64,000 bases of DNA from an uncultured Eubacterium sp. GTDB lineage: Bacteria; Bacillota; Clostridia; Lachnospirales; Lachnospiraceae. A program made the translations under genes and the position numbers. How positions within the stretch are numbered: position 1 is the first letter of the stretch; every line of letters begins with the position of its first letter. Below are positions 63,201 to 64,000 of this stretch, piece by piece. Location of the stretch: positions 1-64,000 of the forward strand of contig CANRTU010000007.1 of NCBI GenBank assembly GCA_947642745.1, read 5' to 3'. The notes below the pieces were generated by a model. It saw only the letters and a list, made by a program, of their open reading frames with translations. It ran no database searches and was not told the DNA's origin.

Positions 63201-64000
63201 TTAGTTCCAGGACTACTAGGATCTTCTACGGTAAGCGGCAGGGGCCTGATTTCTAACGTGCACTTCAGTTCCCCAGTGTATCCTTTCTTTGGATTTCCTT
63301 TGATCCAGAAAAAGTTATCGCCGTTTACATTTTTATTTTCTCCCTGTCTGCCTTCTGTCTCATCAATAATAAAATCGTCGTAGTCCAGATACTGCCCTGT
63401 CGTCGAATTAAGAATCTGAAGCATACCTTTATCATTGCTATTATCTTTCAATATCTTACTGGCACCATGATAGATCAGATAATCCTGACTATCACGCTTA
63501 AATCCTTCAAAAGTGCAGATCTTACCTATGTCTCTGGATTCAACGACAATATCAAATTCCAGGGTACCCGTATAATTACCACGGAATATCAGTTGTATTG
63601 TCCAGTTTCCTTCGGAATCCAGTGTGTTAGACGGCTCTGTTTCCCCTTCTTTGAGCCACTTTATAGAATAACTGCCATCAATAGTATCCTTTTTTACTTC
63701 TGTAAATGAGTCAGCTGTTCCACCCGGTGTTGGCTGGAATATTTTCATTCTGTCTTTAATTTCATTCATGGTAGTCGTGCTGCCCGAAAATGTAAAAGTA
63801 TTCGGTTTCATTGATATTTTCCATTTATGAGCATCAGACGCTACATCATAAGGAACCACTTTATATGATCCAGTCAGATCTCCTTTGTATCCACCTTTTC
63901 CTTCGATCCTTATGCCATAAGAAGAAAGATCATCTGAATTAACATTCATTTCCGGAGAACCTGTTGCTGTTTCTTTTCCATCTTCATCCAGAAATTTAAT
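57266..64000 (-). CDS. Giant repeat surface protein, 5' end beyond the window; C-terminal fibronectin type III-like domains
   Basis: >2,227 aa open at the right edge; many ~80-100 aa units of the form YTGxxxxPxVxVxxxGxxLxxGxDYTVxYxNNxNxGxAxxxxxGxGNYxGTxxxxFxI; C-terminal 'VEWKAVSGASGYEVYYKGSKNGSFRKVKSI'. Confidence 0.88.
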   Translation of the reverse strand: MKFLDEDGKETATGSPEMNVNSDDLSSYGIRIEGKGGYKGDLTGSYKVVPYDVASDAHKWKISMKPNTFTFSGSTTTMNEIKDRMKIFQPTPGGTADSFTEVKKDTIDGSYSIKWLKEGETEPSNTLDSEGNWTIQLIFRGNYTGTLEFDIVVESRDIGKICTFEGFKRDSQDYLIYHGASKILKDNSNDKGMLQILNSTTGQYLDYDDFIIDETEGRQGENKNVNGDNFFWIKGNPKKGYTGELKCTLEIRPLPLTVEDPSSPGTNIPNPDITFPSTDTDGNVLVDFKGESVNPEFPISYKGQELSIVDGDYDFTKNPTAAGSIAFGQKGYPSFAQETDNTSEKYTGTIAGRGNFTGSYEISLKYKKKILKPNDETDGIVINGQPDKLTLEQLGVELEDFADEDKLKTAVEEYLNNHISIKYMENTDLINSKIPVSNKYDYKINKDNSNITVKNGKVTVTINFGYRFGGTKKFTFSVGDDITLTDIYYGNQRCKVDQGDGGIAFSDLRSTVEFIYSPKPGEMHVPVAATREEKKISLYHKDRYLTGVKRGDSAAATADFTYRYVNADRGTDAVEGLTYLEIEGTGRGYFGTVRIYYTIKPRPMNTQNGIVIEITDTSMVYTGFPLVLSPGAIKVYDQGVNPRAEIMPEDYRLEYQNNVNAGQAWVKVYGQRNYTSEGVVEANIARKSFTIEPCDIAVAAQKPQIMIVINNDEKLYYTGNAQKPPVKIYEMDPDTGSFTKELVEDVDYSLVYDENSNAGEHKLIIKGKKNYKGTYECAYTIHKVSLDNVEMIRVLIDGVVEKTFAYDGLYHWPGGIPASADKNLSAACSLQVEYKIGEKEDGTPIYKSINPDEYDVTVTDNRDIGKAVLKIKAKGTQNFLGELETNFYIKGSFDKKNEIKTENDRGIIAYLEIGGGIAYDEKEGKYKVPYQGGEEVKPGFVFKYHWKRTGDGKETIETLQEGRDYELIYDNNTEIGTASVTIRGMGRFTDEQVIVYDITADLSGSELKCIWRNPDKPYGIYRDGDWVIPDIIVKYRDQELIQGEQFKFVNMTNNEVTPKNGPQASIKIVANTPYVTGEKIFNFWIFADMQDMDISIPAKSYMYMAEEIQPEVTVAMTTSGGAVTLKRGTHFKVSYENNVNAGKGLITITGVEEYGFCGSKTLEFEIERRILEQVTVEINIIHAKDIVYTGEKVLPDRSNLIIKCHYQTEDGKDRTITLGEADYNMDSQNSINAKEGNDADIYAGPYLIIHGAGNFRGTVNKAFTIHPRPITDSDVKVEGLKDKYGYWNGDPVKPEFTMKYKEMVMTGKAVPDQLVSDAYYQNCDYSYEYESNTEPTEEGRITITGRGNFTGTRVEKFAIVKKDITEEDVTELLTPEKFAYTGEPCVPDVKLNFRRVNVIERMLNPKITFLNNVGVSTEETPKDKRAQVVIEASKDDPHYEGTRIIYFDITRRSLTSSTKCYYLVNADDDKGESKEVDISTYHFDFIDTETSVHPDKSRMKLYCVWNQNGTAKQRLLTEGEDFTIEYFSEEDNGETVQQSYAGRVKAVITGINNYCDTDEFFYFIGDDISTATCTIAPSTAVFNGMAQPPRESVSGVSLDKCNVVWYKGSVGKSNIVKRKQIIDASEYIVQIEGVPSMGTYAKEPRKMTYTITPRELTKQAVVDGFKREYQYTGAQICPVGIAVTDYIDGVKYKLAEGAEYTLSYANNINIGTATITVNGTGNFKGTAKGQFLITASTISGGDTLPGNSYLEGTGQISGSKPVGPSDVKLTMDTANAMYYTGKALYPRVTISGMTENVDYTVTYSSNTEVGIGVINIAGIGNNTGMITKYFRIIASLSKCTIGAIPTQEYTGSPVTPAVVVRCGNTILKAGTDYTVSYINNVNIGTATVMIRSAGNENYTGSTTTTFKIGNDMSSFLVTGYAPNVVYTGEALTPGVIVESGNTVLTEGTDYTVSYRNNVDVGIADIIVTGIGKYDGTQTVNFVIEARNIESCDVSDVEDKTYTGNAYTPSITVSDSGTVLTNGVDYTVTYKNNTNPGIATIVIEPVNKNYAGTKTINFRIAGVAVEGVKASSIKHSSMSLSWARQSYASGYQICNAQSRVVETVTSNKNSAKLKGLSGGTTYKYKVRSYIQNKDGSRSYGEFSSLISATTKLKTPSVKLSAKKAGQARVEWKAVSGASGYEVYYKGSKNGSFRKVKSINKANVRVCNIKGLKKNQKCYVRVRAFKRQGSNKLYSAKSKAKNVKIK

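Overview
This 64 kb window is chromosomal DNA from a spore-forming Clostridia-type Firmicute (probably Lachnospiraceae-like, inferred from gene content). Most genes are on the minus strand. Recognisable housekeeping and sporulation genes: divIC-like, yabQ, yabP, rqcP-type S4 protein, HU, phosphoglucomutase, CotS-like kinase, cca, proS, RluA-type synthase, an OmpR-type two-component system, metK with an upstream SAM-I riboswitch, murA, a heterodimeric ABC exporter, a SurA/PrsA-like lipoprotein, mfd, pth, an M23 peptidase, spoVG, glgD/glgC, murC, a DnaD-like protein with a DnaC/DnaI-like ATPase, prs, an HPr-like protein, an AgcS symporter, an LtaS-like synthase, gdhA, and a surface locus (BspA-type LRR protein, class B sortase, giant repeat protein running off the right edge). 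The most unusual part is ~11.5-21.4 kb. It has three tandem paralogous lipoproteins, two of them near-identical in a mosaic pattern, directly upstream of an ABC-2 transporter operon. Both permease genes of that operon appear frameshifted at homopolymers. Two of the three lipoprotein copies share an identically spaced promoter with three tandem TTAAGG-like boxes, close to an OmpR-type two-component system. Other notable signals: a head-to-tail DnaA-box cluster before the dnaD/dnaI-like genes, repeated terminator-like elements between the SAM riboswitch and metK, a 23-bp inverted repeat that could sequester the cotS-like ribosome-binding site, and a Pro/Gly/Trp-rich repeat protein. No rRNA, tRNA, CRISPR array, transposase or prophage was recognised.
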